Below, piece by piece: positions 41,606-52,995 of a stretch of 64,000 nt of DNA. The stretch's first letter is position 1. Every line of letters starts with the position of its first letter. Both the position numbers and the translations under genes were made by a program. Under the pieces are notes generated by a model. The model was not told the DNA's origin and searched no databases. It saw only the letters and a list, made by a program, of their open reading frames with translations. This stretch comes from Phytophthora sp. 'mugwort' (Eukaryota > Oomycota > Peronosporomycetes > Peronosporales > Peronosporaceae): assembly GCA_033558025.1 (NCBI GenBank), contig JAUCEF010000018.1, forward strand, positions 4,774,001 through 4,838,000. Reading direction: 5' to 3'.

Positions 41606-42795
41606 TTAGTTCGAGAACATTCAGGGAGCGAATAAACTGCCTGCCATAGTCACCGTGCCACATTGACGGACTTACAAGTTGCGAGCGGTTTGGATGTTTT
41701 TTTAGCTTAAAAGTTGAAGTCGTTGTCACTGCTTGAACATTGACTATTCGGTACATTGACACTTCTTATACTAATACATGTATATAAAATATCACATCTT
41801 CTGCAAATTTCAACCCACGGTCAATTCCACGTTGACTTGGCGCCTGCTGCTTGGCATACTTACATGTATTATATTTAAAATATAACAAACATAAGTGCCA
41901 TAATGACACCTTAATTCGAAAGAGGGGGGGGGGGGTCGCAGCATTTCGATACCAGGCCCGGTTTACGACCGGAATGTCAATCTTAATCCACGGTTGCGTG
42001 GCTTTTCAATCTTGAAGTGCTCGGTAGTACCGCGCAGTAAACATGCCAAGTCGGCACGAGCGTTGAGCGATCTCCACCGCACAATCGTTTGTCACCGATA
42101 ATGTGTAAAATTTCATGCTATTGTTGACATGCACATTTTGGGTATTTATATCAACATTTGGTAGCAACAAAGATGCAGATCATTTTCTTTCTCATGCTGG
42201 TCCTTTTGAAGTAGCGGAACGATCGTTTACACAAGCGCAACTCAGTGAATGGAAGGACATGTAGCTAAAGACATGAGGATAGCTTAAACTATCCGATAAC
42301 GGCATGGACAGGGAGCATATAAGCGCGGGGCAGGCCGATTTGAGTCTGTTACAATTATCATGTCATATTGTGATTCCAGCAACGAGCGATTGAGCGTATC
42401 GCCCCAATACATCTTTCAGTCCTTTGAAAAATGCCCGGTCTATGCGCTCGCAAAGAATTAAGCGTACTTAACGATGTGTCATAGTGAACACAAGTGCTTC
42501 GCGATTTGCTGCGTGATTGTAGAAAGCACAATATTGTCCGTATGAAAAGACACGACCAGCGAAACATAAATCACATGGATACAATTCTTTTTATTATAGA
42601 TTAAATTATATAATATTTAGTTGAATTTATAGATACAGTACACTAACTCAGAAATTGCGTCGAAAAAAGGAAACTTGGGCCTGAAAATGCGTTGCTCATT
42701 CAACAATGACTAGCTTTGCATTGTATTCTACATGTAGCCGCAAATATCCTGGCTCATTTCTTCATTTGAGCCTAAGTCGACAGGCACGACCCTCA
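41606..42795. other. Intergenic region, no gene seen
   Basis: 1.2 kb of moderately AT-rich DNA with a 12-G run at about 41924-41935. An ATG at 42706 is in frame with the next gene but would put 30 residues before the signal peptide, so it is not used. I see no other coding region. Confidence 0.45.
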
Positions 42796-43623
42796 ATGCG
42801 CGTCGTCTCTTCCTACGTAACCATCGCCTTCGCGGCTTCGGCCGTCTCCTCTGCCTCGGCGCACCGTATGCACGCCGCGCGCGTCTTGCAGATGGACATG
42901 AGCGGCATGGACATGTCGTCTACCGCGATGGACATGACGACGTCCAGCTCCACCATGGCCAAGTCGATGGACACGTCGTCCTCATCCACTACCACCGCCT
43001 CGTCGGACGAAGACTACACGTGCCCCGTGTGTGGCATGTCCACTAAAGATATGGGCTACGACCTGAACCACATCAGCTTCGCGCACGGCCAGACCATCTA
43101 CACGTGCGGCATGGCGGCGCGCTCCTTCGACGACTACAACTTCGAGGTGACCGACACGGCGTACTTGGCTGCCAACGCGGCCGAGTTCATCGTCAACTCC
43201 ACAGACGCCACCGCCTACGCCAAGTGTGAGGACTCGTGTGACGAGTGCGCGAACGGCATCAAGGACCCCGTCACGGGCGACGACGTTACCACGTCCAACT
43301 ACCAGTACGTGTGCCTGAACAACGGCCAGAAGATCTACTTCGCGTCCACAGCCAGCAAGAACGAGTACCTGAACAACGTTAACTCGGAGCCGCGTTACCT
43401 CGTGGACAGCATCGTCTGCGAGAATGAGACGTGCTCGGACGCCGAGAATATCACCGTGCTCAGTGCTGCGGCCCAGGCCTTCGTGCCGGACCTTGCCGCC
43501 TCCAGTAGCAGCGGCTCATCGACGACTGCGAGCGGATCTAGTGCCGCCGTCTCGATGAACTCGCCCGCCAGCCTGTCCTTCGCCGTGGTGAGCGTGCTGG
43601 CTGCGCTGGTTGCAATGGCTTAA
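42796..43623 (+). CDS. Surface protein with YHS-like Cys domain and Met-rich N-terminus
   Basis: 275 residues from the ATG at 42796. It has a signal peptide (1 to about 22), then a Met-rich stretch (about 33-58, pattern MDMSGMDM) like the extracellular Met motifs with which Ctr proteins bind Cu(I). A two-part Cys domain follows: CPVCGM (76-81) to TIYTCGMAARSF, and CDEC (148-151), DPVTGD, GQKIYFAS to EPRYLVDS. This domain matches the ectodomain of the Ctr-HMA gene at 2473..3888 along its whole length, including GMAARSF and DTAYLAAN. After it come a Ser-rich spacer and a hydrophobic end (about 258-275) suitable as a GPI signal. There is no membrane channel. It probably captures or hands over copper at the surface, which is inference from the shared domain. 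Confidence 0.85.
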   Translation: MRVVSSYVTIAFAASAVSSASAHRMHAARVLQMDMSGMDMSSTAMDMTTSSSTMAKSMDTSSSSTTTASSDEDYTCPVCGMSTKDMGYDLNHISFAHGQTIYTCGMAARSFDDYNFEVTDTAYLAANAAEFIVNSTDATAYAKCEDSCDECANGIKDPVTGDDVTTSNYQYVCLNNGQKIYFASTASKNEYLNNVNSEPRYLVDSIVCENETCSDAENITVLSAAAQAFVPDLAASSSSGSSTTASGSSAAVSMNSPASLSFAVVSVLAALVAMA

Positions 43624-44462
43624 CCACACGTTCGATTCAGTAAATCGACCGACGCACGAGCAAGTACTGCAGCCCGGAAGCGACAACAACTTCGCTGCAC
43701 ATGTGTACTTCAAAGTACCATTTTATTCGCTGTAGACTCATTCAATACAGAACCTTCGGACATGGCATCGTCCTGGCGCTCGTACGTCCCTTTGCGATCA
43801 GTTTGATGTCTGCATTGCAGTGCTTGGAAAATGCCATATCATTTTGTATGGCCTCTTTCAACTAACATTAAATATAATGCTATACCCACACAAACAATAG
43901 TTAATCATTGCCAATACTCAATGTATTGACAGTTCTTGCAGACGCCTTGTTCCCACAGCAAATCATAATCACATTTGCTAAGACACGTCTTGCATAGTCG
44001 TCACATCTCAGTAATCTCTGCTAGCGCTTAGGAACACGAGCATTTCGAAGTTCACCGGTAATAGCGACGCTCTCTGCGGCGTCAGCACAAGCTTGACCTG
44101 CGAGAAGAGCCCATCGCAGCGGTTGCTTCTCCAGGTCGCTGTGAGCGACTCATAACATATCAATCCAGTTCAACTCCGGTTCTAAATCGAACCGGCAAAT
44201 AGTAATATATTTGATAGATAGCAATAATATGCTACTGTCTTTAGATTCAGTTGTTACTAATTCAATTAAGAATACGAGAATTATTGAGACTGAATATTTT
44301 ATTCCGAGCACTGCTGTACTGTGCACCGTATCCTTAACTTATTGCAGGCCTCCGATAATATTTTATATTGAAGTCAATAATTGTAGTGAAGTGGCAAATA
44401 TCATTATTCCTAAGGTAATCGCACCTATTGAAGAAAGTAACCAAGAAAACAGAGTGAAGTCA
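43624..44462. other. Intergenic region before the first Harbinger element
   Basis: No gene, RNA or element end is recognised. The right part (44200-44460) is AT-rich, with an 88-codon frame of no known family. Confidence 0.4.
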
Positions 44463-44671
44463 TTAGGGCCTGGTTGAGACTGTTGGTGTCGGTGTCAGTG
44501 TCAATTTGGACGCAAAGATACGTGCATTTTCTTGATAGCGATTGGTCAGTTATAAATCGTCGGTGTCGACTCGAGACACCACGAGATACTTGCACGAGAC
44601 TACAGTAGTGTCGGACACCGACGGGTTGTAAGTGTTTTGTTCAATTATATATAAAGAAACAAGAAGCGAAA

Positions 44672-45810
44672 GTGGACGAAGGGGATGTTTTCTACGTGGC
44701 AGCGTTGGTCGGTGTGTGCGCTACTGTAGCGGCAACCACGATGGCTGCCGCCGTAAAGGAGGACAAGAGAAATGTGCTGATGGAGACGGGTATTGACTTT
44801 GAGACCATGCTACGTGATCCTGCACACGACGCATGGTTTCAAAAGAGCTTTCGTTTCACGCTGTCCAGTTTTCGGCAATTTGTGCACTATTACAGCATAG
44901 TAAGAATTCGGATACTGAGATTTACCGTCGTCATTCGTTCGAGAAGCAAGTTGCTACAACGCTTTTTATTTAGGCTCCCAAGGAGGGTTTAGAGAAGCGG
45001 CGCAAGTTTTCGGTGTGAGCAAATCGTGGGTGGTAGTGCGTGTTAACGAGGTTCTTACGGCCCTTTCCTCGGATTATCGTCGGTTTATTTGGTTGCCCAA
45101 GAGTTAGACTGGAGGGAGGTGCAGAGAGCCTTCAAGCGTTGCGCAGGTATGCCGATAGTGTGTGGCGCGGTCGATGGCACTCTGATTTCTGTTGCACGTT
45201 TTGCGGATTAGGAAGGATGGTACTGCAAGAAAGGATTCCCTGCAGTGAATGTTCCAGCTGTCGTCGACATATGCAACGCTTTATTCATTTGACATCCGTA
45301 CTGGTTCGTGGAGCGACAGTAAGATTTGGAACGCGTCGGATTCCGGGTAGCGCATATAAACTATACTTCCACTGGGTGGATTTATTGTCGGTGATGCGGG
45401 CTATACGTTATCGAAAACAATGCTCACGCCCTACGAGGGGACGTATGTGGATACTACTGTCAAAGACGAGCGTGAAACTCTGTACAATAACATCCATAGC
45501 ATTACTCGCATGGATGTAAAAGAATGCGCATCGGTGATTAAAATGTCGTTTCAGAATACTGCGAAGACCCCAGGAGCCAAGCGTCAATGCAACATTTCGT
45601 CTACAATTGTGTCTTGCCTGCATAATATTGCAGTTAATATAAGAGATGGCACTAAAATAGTGGACGACGAGGAGGATATTCTAAGCATGGACGAAGATGA
45701 GTGCAATGACTTTGGTTATGAACCATCGTCCGGGTTACGACAACTATCGAAAATAAAGGAAGCTGCCGAGAGGCGTGCGAATGCAAGACAAAATGTTTTG
45801 TTTTGTTGAA
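44672..45810 (+). pseudogene. Harbinger transposase (DDE_4 type), degenerate
   Basis: The N-terminal helical part (44672 on) has FETMLRDPAHDAWF. The catalytic region reads VCGAVDGTLIS near 45160-45195, and the third acidic part lies after 45400 (LTPYEGTYVDTT). Frames change at least twice and stops interrupt the middle, so no full protein is made. The C-terminal frame (45420..45809) is open and ends near the AAAACATTTT palindrome around 45800-45830. Confidence 0.75.
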
Positions 45811-45870
45811 AATTCAAACAAAACATTTTTTTTACAAGGCAAGGCTCTCCTTGACGACATCACGAACCTA

Positions 45871-46950
45871 TTATTCAGCTAGACTAGGCGTCTGTAGCGG
45901 TGCTGGATCCAGCGAAGCGGTTCGAAGCAAAGCCAAGAGAGCTTTCATAGTTTGCGTTCGCTCGCGTATTTCTTGCTGCTTCTGAATTGCCGCGGTAAGC
46001 TGTTTCATCCCCTCGCTAATATTAGCCTTGGATGCCGTCGCCTCTCCAATAGACCCCATTTGGTTCGATAGCGAATCCAACCCTAAAACCAGAGCAAACA
46101 CCATTATTAATATTAATTTAAATCAGCATTTAATTAATACCTCGACTTTTCTCTATTGCCTGGGCCGTGGTAATCTTGTATTTCGTAGAGTTAACCGTCT
46201 CTTCTACGTCACCCTGGTCGGATGCCTCGCCATCTACATCACACGATTGGCGTTTGTTTCGGCGTGACCGCTCATTTGTCTCTTGTGTTCAGCCCCTTGT
46301 GATGACGTCCGTGAGCGTCGTCAAAAACACTTCCCGCGTCCATTCCGCGCGAAGAACTCCAGTACAAAAGCATCGCATCAAGATTGGGAGGGTTGGATAT
46401 TTTTTGCACAGAATCATTTCCTGTGCGTTGATGGTCACGCTTATACTCTGACCAGCGACGCTTTAACGCTTTCATCTACAGCAACGGGCACCAAACAGCA
46501 GCCATACAAATCGAATAAAAATATTTAAACAAATTGTGTTACCACGCGCCACTTGCCTTATTCTGGCATTGAATGCTCGTAATCGTGATCTCCCTGTCGT
46601 TGCAAACCTCCTTGGCTAGACCGATCCAGACCACGCGTAACTCCAGCTTGCTGCGGGCATGTTTAAACGCGTTCTTAAGCGTTTTAAATCTGTTGTATAC
46701 AGACACTACGTCAGATTAAAGAAAATAATATATAATAACGATAATAGAATATGCTGGGCGCATACGTACCGTAACTTAAACAAGAGATCGACAAGTTCGG
46801 TAGTCCAGCACAGTGTCGTGAGCTGAGTCAGCTCCTCACTGTGCACGCGATTCGGCGCTTGCTCCCCACTACACATGCGAGGTGGCGTCTGCTCCTTACT
46901 ACGCCCGCGCGGAGGCATCTGTTCCCGCGAGGGGGCACTTGCTCCACACT
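45871..46950 (-). pseudogene. Harbinger second gene (Myb/SANT-like DNA-binding protein), degenerate
   Basis: On the minus strand, exon-like pieces encode WTTELVDLLFKLRY, then NAFKHARSKLELR, KRRWSEYKRD with a following block PPNLDAMLLYW, and finally a short Gln/Lys helix (45871..46104). This is the pattern of the Myb-like partner that helps Harbinger transposase bind its ends. Introns or frame breaks separate the pieces; exact joins cannot be set. Confidence 0.5.
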
Positions 46951-47221
46951 GCGCACGCGGGGCGGCGCCTGCTCTTCACTGCACGCACGGGGCGCGCCTG
47001 CTCTTCCCACTACACACATTGGGCGACGCATTAGCGGACGCCTCGACGCTCTCGGTCGCCATCCAGGTCTCGAAGGTTTTGTCTGATCTGGCTATTTGTT
47101 GTAACACCAATCACTGACACGTTTACATGAAACCAAGTCATTGGTGTCAGGTGACCACATGTCTCAAACACTGACACCTATATCAACGGTCGCAACCAGG
47201 CCCTTATGAGTGTTGGTGGTC

Positions 47222-47430
47222 AAAAGGAATGAGAAAGGTTTGTGGATCGACTGAAGGCTATCCAAATGGATAGGCTGACAATCAAGACAATCATTTCATG
47301 CAGATATTCGAGATTGATTACTTGGCGACCTATTCACCTGTCGTGCGGATCGCGTCCGTGAGGTTAGTGGTGATACTGGCGATACTACACCTTCGCCTGC
47401 GTAGTCAGAAATAACTTCAAGCAATGTGAA
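47222..47430 (+). pseudogene. Copia reverse-transcriptase fragment
   Basis: A short frame contains DYLATYSPVVRIASVR, the start of the Ty1/Copia reverse-transcriptase domain, immediately right of the Harbinger element. Neither end nor LTR is visible. It is probably a piece of an older Copia insertion that the Harbinger element landed beside. Confidence 0.5.
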
Positions 47431-50169
47431 CAGTCGATTGATTACGGGTCGAATGACGTTTACAGTACGATATTCTCCAACCATATTGAACAACTCCGCA
47501 AGCAAAGTGAACATGTGCGAAGGCGTGAACCGCATTGCTGCACTCGCGCCAAAACCGATTCCTCAGGTGAGAGAAAACAAAAACGATACAAAAGTCGATG
47601 CGGTGAAGATATCCCGCTTCAGAACCATCGATCTGAAGAGCACAATCCTCAGAAATGCTTTGTGCACCACATTAGCTTTAGCGTTGCAGTTCTCCATCCA
47701 TTACAGGATGGCAGAAGGTTGGCGACGCAACTTCACCGACGAAGAAGATGTAGCTCCTTCCGACAGGTGATTGGAGACCGTCCCCTCCTACAGCCCCGTG
47801 GCGGCATCCTCGCAAGTGGGACGCGACACTTGTCGCCGCGACAACTTTGCTCGGGACAACCTAAGCAAAAGACTGCAAACGGTCGTCGTCGTTCTGACTA
47901 GCTTGTGAAGACCCACCGCGGGCATGCGGCTGAAGCTGCAACGCTGTCTGGCGTGTCGTCGGAAGAGAGCAAAACAACGAAGGTTTCTAGACGAGACAGT
48001 TGCTCTGTTGGACGATCACGCTGCTTGCGTAACGGTTACAAAGGAGACCGAGCGTCGCAAACTTAGTCGAAAGAAAAGCTGACGCGAGCAGCGTGTCGCC
48101 TCCTGTCGCCGCACCGCTGACACGGCATGGTTAACAGTGCGCCATCGTGCAGCAATATAGCCGCCTCATTCGCAGCACGTTGTGGTGGCGATCATGCAGC
48201 CGAGGTGCAAGTTTGTCGCGGCGATACCTCTATCGAATTCATACAGGTAATGAGCTACGTGGGCTGTCTGGGTACTGACGTGTTTGCAGCTTCCAACACG
48301 ATTCCATATGCATGAGCAGCGCAGCGAAGGTGGCATTTACGACCTTTTCAAGGACATTGAAGCGTGGTTCGGGTGAGCCCAGGACGTACCGGAACATTTC
48401 TTTCTGCAGCGTTATAAGTTGGCCGAATCCGCGACGGACAGCCTCTGCAGATCGCCGATACTTGGCGTAACCACGGGTAAATGTGGAGCCTAGTACCCCG
48501 CTTGAACTTTGCCAGCACTCTCATCCTCACGCGTTGTTAGTCTTATATAGACGGAAGCTTTCGTAGGAGACTCCAGCAGCCAAGACGCGGGGAGATCCAC
48601 TGGATTGACAGTTTGGGCGAAGCATTGGCGTACGCGGCAGATCCTCGGCGCAAAGAGTGGCTCGTCATATTGGGGGTGACGCCGTGGCGCATCGTACGGG
48701 ACATTGCTTTCAGTGTATCTCTGATAACTTCGGTAACGTAACCCGCGATGTTGGGGTATTTTCTATCACATTTCAGCGCTAGTTGGCTTTCGCTTTCTTT
48801 GTTATGTGACAGCCTCTTACTGGATGTACGTCATCCCGCCCGGCAGATTCGACACAGTGTAACGTGACACGAGCGGGAAGAGGTATTCTGATGGATCATC
48901 GTAGCACACGAAGAGCAGACTGACGCATGGAGCATGCATTGCTGCCACCGTTCGGGGGACTTGTAAATGGATATTCCTGGATCGACTGATGTTTTTATGC
49001 GAGCAATGCAGGAACAACTTGCCGGATGCCGAACAGGATAAGCATGTGTCGATAGCTCGCCCAAATGGGTGCCACAGCATTGCCAGTAGCGCCCGGACTT
49101 TAATCCCGTAGCCACATTTGCATTAGCAACTATGTGCTCTACTAACATGCATCAACCCGTCAGAGTACACCCAGGGTTATCATTCGTTTGCACATTTGGT
49201 CGAGGATTGCGCTCTTCAATCGCGCTTACCATTTTGTCTCGAATTTTTGCTGCCTGCTGCGTGTCGGAGAGGGAACTTGGGTAGCGCTCGCGCAGCATAT
49301 TCAATATCTACGAAAGTATCCGAGTGCATTTGATTTGGACAGCAGACTATCGACAGCTCGAGCCCTCGTGCTTTTCTTGGTCTGCAGGAAAATCGTAAAG
49401 CGGTTAGTAAAGAGTATAAATGCTGCATGGAAAGGCTTGCTTCTAAAGCGAGCGAGGTATGCGCTATCTATGGTCGTTGAGCCCATCCCAGCCGATAAAA
49501 TAAACTCGTCAAACAATTTCTCAGCAGCTAGTTATTACCACCGTCGTCCCGGCGGGAGTGTCTAGCCGCGTGTTGTCCTACGCATCTTGGCCACCTAAGC
49601 TAAAATGAGCTCTTACTCCCACTGCATTCTATTTTGCACCGGTGAAGTTGAAGTGTTATCGGAACAGATTTCACTTATCTTGTAATAAAGGGTTGTATTT
49701 GGTATATTAACTGTATTGGGACTTATTTGACACGCTTCCGATATTCCGAAGAATTCCTGGAATAAGCTGGCAGTAACTACACCTAATCGTTCATAGTCCT
49801 GATTGGACAAAACATGTTTTATATAACTATTTCTCGTACTTGCACTTCAACTAGCTGCAGTAAGTAACCTTCTCGTTTACTGTTGTCATCTCATCGTTCT
49901 CGACAGCCCGATCGTCGAGTTCGGTCAAATTCCAAACCTCGACGGCAGAGGCTCGTATTTCCCCTTCGCTTCGTGGTCGTATCACCTCAATGCATCATGT
50001 ATATGAATGTTTCCCACCGCATCATACTGGTCACCGTTGACTTCTTATGGCACATTCTCCATGTCAACATTCATGTCCGTGTCGTCTCAGCCTCCACCTT
50101 CTGCTCCTTGATGAAAAGCCAACCAAGCTTCCTGTGTATTCTCCACACTTAGCCCTTCACGTAGATCCG
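47431..50169. other. Repeat-like region without identifiable gene
   Basis: Many short frames on both strands, broken by stops. None has a recognised domain apart from the coding-like relic at 48290..48540. Composition and neighbours suggest old transposon debris. No LTR or inverted-repeat pair could be matched by eye. Confidence 0.4.
48290..48540 (-). pseudogene. Coding-like relic of unknown origin
   Basis: A minus-strand frame reads coding-like, with the stretches RRGFGQLITLQKEMFRYV and LGSPEPRFNVLEKVV, but has no start and is flanked by stops. Probably the remains of a repeat or host gene; family not recognised. Confidence 0.25.
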
Positions 50170-51360
50170 CAAAGTGCATAGGTCCCAAAGCTTTTGGTAA
50201 AGATGTCTGTTATATTGCCCGTTGTCAGAATGTATTCCATCTGCAATCTTCCTGGTCTGCCTGCTCCGCAACGTAACGGACGATCTTGGCATAGTTACGC
50301 TGGCGTTCCGAATTGTCATTGTCCTTGATCGCCACCAATGTACTCTGGTTATTGCAAAACAGGGTTGTTCCAGTCGTCATCTCGACGCCCAACTCGTTCA
50401 GCAGGTTTGCACCCATATCACACGCATACACTGCCGACAGCTCCGAGCTGCACGTGTTCGTCGTCGCGTTATCTTGCTTCTTGCTTCCCCAATGAAAAGC
50501 ACACCTATTCAGCTTCAGCACGAAGCCAGTCACTGACTTGCTGGTTTCCGGGTTGGTTCGTGATCGGTATCTGCATACGCCACCAGCATGACAGGTCCTC
50601 ATGGGCCGATAAACTAGTCCAAGATATTTGGCCGCGAGCGCATAACGCAAGACACATAACGCACGACACGTTATGGCGCACGATAGCTCTTACGCGTATA
50701 CGCATTGAAATAGCACCCAAGCGTTCGAACAGCGTTTGCCAAATCCGGACGTGTGCACGCAACCAAGTATTGCAACGATCCCACTATCTCGCGATAGGGT
50801 AGCTTCGGGGCATTAATCTTCGCCATGTCCTTTTCGATTAGTCGGGCCGTGGTGCATCTGCGGTGATCCTGCAGGACGGACCTCCGCAAAACCGAACCGC
50901 TTCGCCATACGCTCGATGTAAGCTGTCTGCGCCAATGTTACTATCCCACCAGGCCCATACGATACTTCCATGTGTAACACATGTTTCACACGACCAAGAT
51001 CCTTAACCTCGAACTTGTTTAAAGCTCGTCTATTACAATTTGTTTTTGTATTCGGGGGCTTCGCATTGATGACAATGCCATCAACATAGATCATCAAGAA
51101 GACTACACCCTTTATGTTTACTCTCCAACATGAAACACCGCGTATACCCCAGTTCGATCAAGACCTGCTTAAGAGTATCACTCCAATTTGGAGGCGTGCT
51201 TGTGCCCGTATCGTCCTTTGAGAATCAAAGAGACGCGGCCGGTCCCATCGACATACTCTTCTGGTTGTTCCATGGAGATCGCAAATCTCGTCAGCACTCC
51301 GTTCAAGAAGGCTGTTACGAAGTCAATGTGTCATAGATCCAAGAAAAGCAATTGAGAGGT
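50170..51360 (-). pseudogene. Ty1/Copia pol remnant (reverse transcriptase and RNase H)
   Basis: Reading leftwards, the pieces are DFVTAFLNGVL with MEQPEEYVDG (about 51330-51230), the catalytic-region remnant MIYVDGIVIN (about 51095), then LVACTRPDLANAV (about 50770). The RNase H part follows with SVTGFVLKLN, SSELSAVYA and LFCNNQSTLVAI (about 50550-50320). Frames shift several times and stops are present, so the copy is dead. LTRs were not located. Confidence 0.8.
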
Positions 51361-52065
51361 TTCGCGCGCAGCTTTATCCTCACTTTATCGCCGCAAAGCT
51401 CTGCTGTATAGAAAAGGTGAAGCCAATTCACGCATCCTTCGCAGCTATGCCCACAGCATCTCCTCCGCACAGCGCCTCTGACTGGACAGTAGCAAACAGA
51501 TCAGTAGCAAACATACCAATAGTGGAGGAGCCTCTCCTGCTTCTCCTCCTCTAGGAACACAACAACGCCGCCTCCGACATCATCAAGAGTGTGTTGATAT
51601 TCAACACTGCGCAGCCAGAGCGACCCATCATGCCGGACCTGCGCTTCTGCTACTGCAGTCTAACGCAGACTGCGAGCTATTTTTTCGTTTCGGTGTGGGT
51701 GGTGTGCTTCCCCTATGCCGTCATTTTGAGCTCCCCGAGTTTGTGATCACGATTCAGTACGGCAAGGTACATCCCTTCGAGGCGTTGTGCGTTTTGCTGC
51801 ACTAGCTGAGTTTCCTCTATGACATGATCAAACTCTTTGGCCGCTCCGCATGGCAGCCTAGCCGATTGGTTCGGCACATGGGGTACGTGAGAACATCAAC
51901 AACGATTGTGTCTTTCTCCCAGAAGGCCCTCCATTTTATGGTCCTACGTAGGAGGAGGAGTCTAACGAAAACCCTCCTAACTGACTAGGTACCGGTGTCT
52001 AAACTTACCCTTACCCTCACCTGACACATAGTCCATTTTCATCCCTGATCTGCTGGTAGCTCTTT
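51361..52065. other. Gene-free repeat debris
   Basis: No open frame with recognisable content. It lies between the Copia remnant and the DDE relic and is probably degraded repeat. Confidence 0.35.
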
Positions 52066-52995
52066 CGGAGGTCCTAATGCCAGATGGATTATGGTCATTC
52101 GGTCCTAACCTCGTTAAAAGGTTGTCCTTAATCCAAATCGGAGCCCATCCGAAAAAAATTGCTTCCCGAACAGTGATTAGAGGCAAAAAGGCATATATAC
52201 TTAATTATGCACCAGCGGCTCGACAAATCATACATCTAACCCTAAACGCGCTTGCGAAGGACCTGCCAGATTGGCCATAAGTCGGGAAAGGCACAATGCA
52301 ACTTACGAATGCAGGTACTAAAATCAATGTGGTGTTGTATCTCTACGACAGATATGAAGACTTTATTTGCTTCCAGCGCCGAATCTGCTCTGAGCGCATC
52401 GGACTGTACGCCGCCGCTGTTCACAGCAAAAGGGCTCCAATGTGGAATGTATTTGACTTCATCGACGGCACCAAATAGCTCTGTGCCGTCCATCGTTGCG
52501 GCGCGGGACCAAGGTACGGCAGGTGTACTCCGGCCACAAGCGAGTTCATTGACTGAATTATCATTACATCGGCCGGCCCGGCCATTCACTTCTGGGGACC
52601 AATTGAAGGTCGCCAACATGCCATCACACGCCTCTACGAGAGCAAGTTCATCGAATATATGGAATATCACCGAGATTTATTCGCGGGTATCCAATTTATG
52701 GCGACCTCGTGTACGATGTGCGCAAATTTATCGTCTCTGGCTTCAAAAATGCTGGGCTATCGAGTTGTGACAGTTATTCAACTCGAGGATGACCTCCATG
52801 CACGAGGCAGTCAAATGGAAGTTTAAGGGGCTCAAAACGCTGCGGGCGTCTATAGATTTTAAGAGGTTTCTTTATGTTCGGCTTAGCCCTGTTGGCAAGT
52901 ACGCTGTCATTAGCATGCTGCTGTCAAATCGCCACTGCTGCTGCAACCGAGGCAAATCAGATTTGTTTGTACTTCGAGCTAGCATCTCCTAGTCT
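52066..52995 (+). pseudogene. DDE_4 (Harbinger-like) transposase relic
   Basis: A chain of plus-strand frames matches the order of a second DDE_4 family: WNVFDFIDGT (first catalytic Asp, about 52440-52475), then HFWGPIEGRQHAITRLYES (about 52580-52640), and the C-terminal block EAVKWKFKGL with SPVGKYAVISMLL (about 52800-52930). Stops and at least two frame changes are present. The element ends are not seen. Confidence 0.6.

Larger units (their letters stand above)
44466..47203 (+). mobile_element. PIF/Harbinger DNA transposon, 2.7 kb
   Basis: The ends are inverted repeats starting GGGCCTGGTTG, with imperfect continuation through GTGTCAGTG on both sides. The flanks carry a TTA target duplication (44463-44465 and 47204-47206), diagnostic of PIF/Harbinger. 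It contains a degenerate transposase gene on the plus strand and a convergent second gene on the minus strand, the usual two-gene layout of the superfamily. Confidence 0.88.

Noticed and set aside
46841..47086. Plus-strand frame with repeated GARRHL/CARG-type segments
   Set aside because: It results from a short GC-rich imperfect tandem repeat inside the Harbinger element, whose coding sense is the minus strand.
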